A stretch of 64,000 bases of DNA from a bacterium. GTDB lineage: Bacteria > SZUA-79 > Acidulodesulfobacterales > Acidulodesulfobacteraceae. The notes under the pieces are model-generated. The model was not told the DNA's origin and made no database searches. It was given only the letters and a program-made list of their open reading frames with translations. The stretch spans positions 1 to 64,000 of the forward strand of contig JAKAKK010000074.1 in the NCBI GenBank assembly GCA_021813525.1, read 5' to 3'. A program made the translations under genes and the position numbers. Every line of letters begins with the position of its first letter. The stretch's first letter is position 1. Below, piece by piece: positions 62,288 through 64,000 of the stretch.

Positions 62288-63965
62288 TATTCCAGAAGAG
62301 ATATCGGCCGGCATAAGGATAGACGGAAATAAAATATACGTTTTGAACGCGTATCGTTCCAATCCTTTATTTTTAAGTTTTAAAAAATCTTATGAGCAAG
62401 TTGTAGGCAGTATAGAAGTGTCAGTTAAAACTGCTGAAGAACTTCAGTCTATTAAAATAGACGTCGGTTCTAATTCTCAAGACGGCACTATAGACAGCCG
62501 CATTATTAATATTTATAAAAAAATATTCGGCACGGCGGCGGCAAGATATGCCAGCGATATTCATATAGTAACTTATAAAGATGGTTACAGTAATGTTTTT
62601 TTCCGCGTTAACGGCAGATTAGAATTGTATCAGCAGCTCTCGCATGAGGAGGGCAAGTCTATTATGCGCTCTATTTATCAAAATATTACTACTGCGGATG
62701 TATCTTATTTAGAAAGCGAATATCAGGCAGGTCAGATTCATTCTTTTGATGATTCTAATGTTTTGCCGGAAAGTGTTTCGTCTATCAGGATTCAAAGGGG
62801 ACCGATTTTAAATGGGTACTTTATGGTATTACGTTTTCTTTACGCATATGAAAATCAGAAATCGCATTCGCATGCAATAAAAATAGGGGAGATTTTACTT
62901 GAAAGTAAAGCAATAACGGATGAAACATTAAACACCGCGCTTCGGATACAAGACGAGCTAAAAAATAAAGGACAGTATTTAAAACTTGGCGATGTATTGG
63001 TTAATAATAGATTCGTAAGCAGAAAAATTATAGAAGACGCTCTATTTAAACAAAAAGGTTCGTTGGAACTCGGACTGAAGACTTTTAGGGAATACGGATA
63101 TACACGCGAGCAGGCTTTAATTTTAACTAAGGCGGCAAGGCAGCCTCAGGGTATGGTTTTATTTTCCGGACCTACAGGTTCGGGTAAAACGACTGCCCTT
63201 AAAAAAGCATTAGAATTTCAATGGATGATGTATCCGGATAAAGCCATTTATACGATAGAAGATCCCCCTGAATATCCCATTATAGGCGCAAAACAGCTTC
63301 CTGTTTTGAATGCAGATACGGACGAAAAAAGAGAGTCTAAGTTCGCCGAAGGGTTAAGAGTGGCCATGAGGAGCGATCCGGATATCCTAATGGTCGGCGA
63401 AATAAGGGATTCCGCCACCGCTAATGCCGCATTCGACGCAGTTATAACCGGACATCAGATGTGGTCAACGATTCATGCGATAGACGTATTTGCTATATTG
63501 TTAAGGCTTGAAAGATTCGGTTTGGATAAAAACGATTTATACGACGAGAAGTTATTAAACGTGTTAGTTGGACAAAGGCTTCTGCCGAGGCTTTGCGATA
63601 ATTGCAAAAAAGATTTTAACGAAAGTTTATTGGATTCAGACTTAGCTGAGATTTTAAGTGTAGCCCACTCAAATATTAAGCTTAGAAACGAAAGCGGCTG
63701 TAATAAGTGCGGGCATACCGGAATACAAGGGCGGGTCGTCGTAGCCGAAGTGTTGGATATGACCGAAGAACTTATAAAAGAAATAAAAGACTATGGTCTT
63801 GCGGCCGCTCGCAGGAGGTTTGAAGCAGAAGGTTTTACTATGATAAAGCATGCGTTAAAAAGAATGTATGCCGGCGAAGTGGATCCGAAAGATATAATTT
63901 CTATTATCGGCAATATTGAAGAAAAACATTTAATTAATTTTGAGGTAGAATACTGTGGATTATAA
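62280..63965 (+). CDS. Type IV pilus assembly ATPase (PilQ/GspE family)
   Basis: A longer frame from a TTG at 62265 exists, but GGAGG precedes the ATG at 62280, which I take as start. Motifs are clear: SGPTGSGKTT near residue 298, DPDILMVGEIRDSATA (about 360), HAIDVFAI, and a tetracysteine zinc site (CDNC about 439, CNKC about 474). It powers pilus extension or retraction. Confidence 0.9.
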   Translation: MINIPEEISAGIRIDGNKIYVLNAYRSNPLFLSFKKSYEQVVGSIEVSVKTAEELQSIKIDVGSNSQDGTIDSRIINIYKKIFGTAAARYASDIHIVTYKDGYSNVFFRVNGRLELYQQLSHEEGKSIMRSIYQNITTADVSYLESEYQAGQIHSFDDSNVLPESVSSIRIQRGPILNGYFMVLRFLYAYENQKSHSHAIKIGEILLESKAITDETLNTALRIQDELKNKGQYLKLGDVLVNNRFVSRKIIEDALFKQKGSLELGLKTFREYGYTREQALILTKAARQPQGMVLFSGPTGSGKTTALKKALEFQWMMYPDKAIYTIEDPPEYPIIGAKQLPVLNADTDEKRESKFAEGLRVAMRSDPDILMVGEIRDSATANAAFDAVITGHQMWSTIHAIDVFAILLRLERFGLDKNDLYDEKLLNVLVGQRLLPRLCDNCKKDFNESLLDSDLAEILSVAHSNIKLRNESGCNKCGHTGIQGRVVVAEVLDMTEELIKEIKDYGLAAARRRFEAEGFTMIKHALKRMYAGEVDPKDIISIIGNIEEKHLINFEVEYCGL

Positions 63966-64000
63966 AAAAATACTCTTTTTATTAGCAAAGAAAAAGATAA
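63955..64000 (+). CDS. Next pilus gene, N-terminal fragment (PilR/GspF position)
   Basis: A GTG at 63955 starts MDYKKILFLLAKKKI with GAGGT upstream and an 11-base overlap with the ATPase gene; it runs off the right edge. In IncI pilus operons the inner-membrane platform protein follows the ATPase, so this is the likely identity. Confidence 0.4.
   Translation, partial: MDYKKILFLLAKKKI

Larger units (their letters stand above)
10559..64000. mobile_element. Large conjugative element (ICE or integrated plasmid), left end at att copy 3
   Basis: From here to the right edge the genes form one plasmid-like system: coupling protein, type IV CRISPR-Cas, relaxosome and relaxase, ParA/ParB with centromere-like palindromes, Rep with iterons, cargo, type IV secretion operon and a thin-pilus operon. 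A tRNA-Thr 3' end marks its left border. No integrase is visible, so it should lie beyond 64 kb if the element is integrative. An autonomous plasmid assembled next to chromosomal sequence cannot be fully excluded. Confidence 0.7.

Overview
The window looks like accessory DNA of a Gram-negative bacterium. It encodes many lipobox lipoproteins, a secretin, VirB8/VirB9/VirB10-type channel proteins and, at the left edge, a UbiE/MenG-type methyltransferase. The DNA is AT-rich. I cannot name the host from the sequence. I read almost everything right of about 0.9 kb as mobile DNA.

Left part (0-10.6 kb). After a short chromosomal edge, three identical 45-nt copies of the 3' end of a tRNA-Thr(CGU) gene (892-936, 3993-4037, 10514-10558, all minus) mark serial integration at one tRNA. 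The two right-hand copies sit in a 201-bp near-identical repeat. The first inter-copy segment carries a DUF2283/nuclease-like pair, a small membrane protein and a HEPN-domain protein. The second is a compact defence island: an XRE regulator, a DUF3644/HEPN protein and a SIR2-STAND protein in one direction, plus a DNA methyltransferase convergent with a candidate restriction enzyme. A shared operator-like motif links its promoters. The 5' half of the tRNA is absent next to every copy, so the intact gene is expected beyond the right edge. That would make 10.6 kb onward one large element of at least 53 kb.

Plasmid-like backbone (10.6-32.3 kb, mostly minus strand). It starts with HEPN and MNT nucleotidyltransferase genes and a VirD4/TraD-type coupling protein. 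A complete type IV CRISPR-Cas locus follows: DinG helicase, Csf2, Cas6-like nuclease, a fused Csf3-Csf1 protein and two short arrays with different repeats, without cas1 or cas2. Next come relaxosome genes, a putative oriT region with two GCGAAGC mini-hairpins, a MobF relaxase-helicase and its decayed truncated paralogue. ParB and ParA follow, with three copies of a 17-bp palindrome (probable parS). The backbone ends with small unknown genes, an excisionase-like protein, and a Rep initiator next to seven perfect 22-bp iterons.

Cargo segment (32.4-45.2 kb), bounded by an 83-bp perfect inverted repeat and inward-facing lipoprotein genes. It holds a UvrD-like helicase, an ORF6N pseudogene, two unknown membrane proteins, a promoter/10-codon ORF/terminator unit, a broken Dam-type methylase, a large SF1 helicase, a DUF2335-like protein, a SocA/Panacea pair, and a sce7726/beta-family/XRE group.

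Transfer operon (45.3 kb to the right edge, plus strand). It has small regulators, a pilin, VirB3/TraL-, VirB4-, VirB5-, VirB6-, VirB8- and VirB10-like proteins, a MoxR ATPase, a VirB9-like protein, a lipoprotein and a lytic transglycosylase. It runs directly into a type IVb (IncI thin-pilus-like) operon: secretin N-domain protein, secretin, PilP-like, a GGDEF diguanylate cyclase, PilO-like, PilQ ATPase and the start of the next gene. Together these read as a self-transmissible plasmid or integrative conjugative element that carries an anti-plasmid type IV CRISPR system and a defence cargo.
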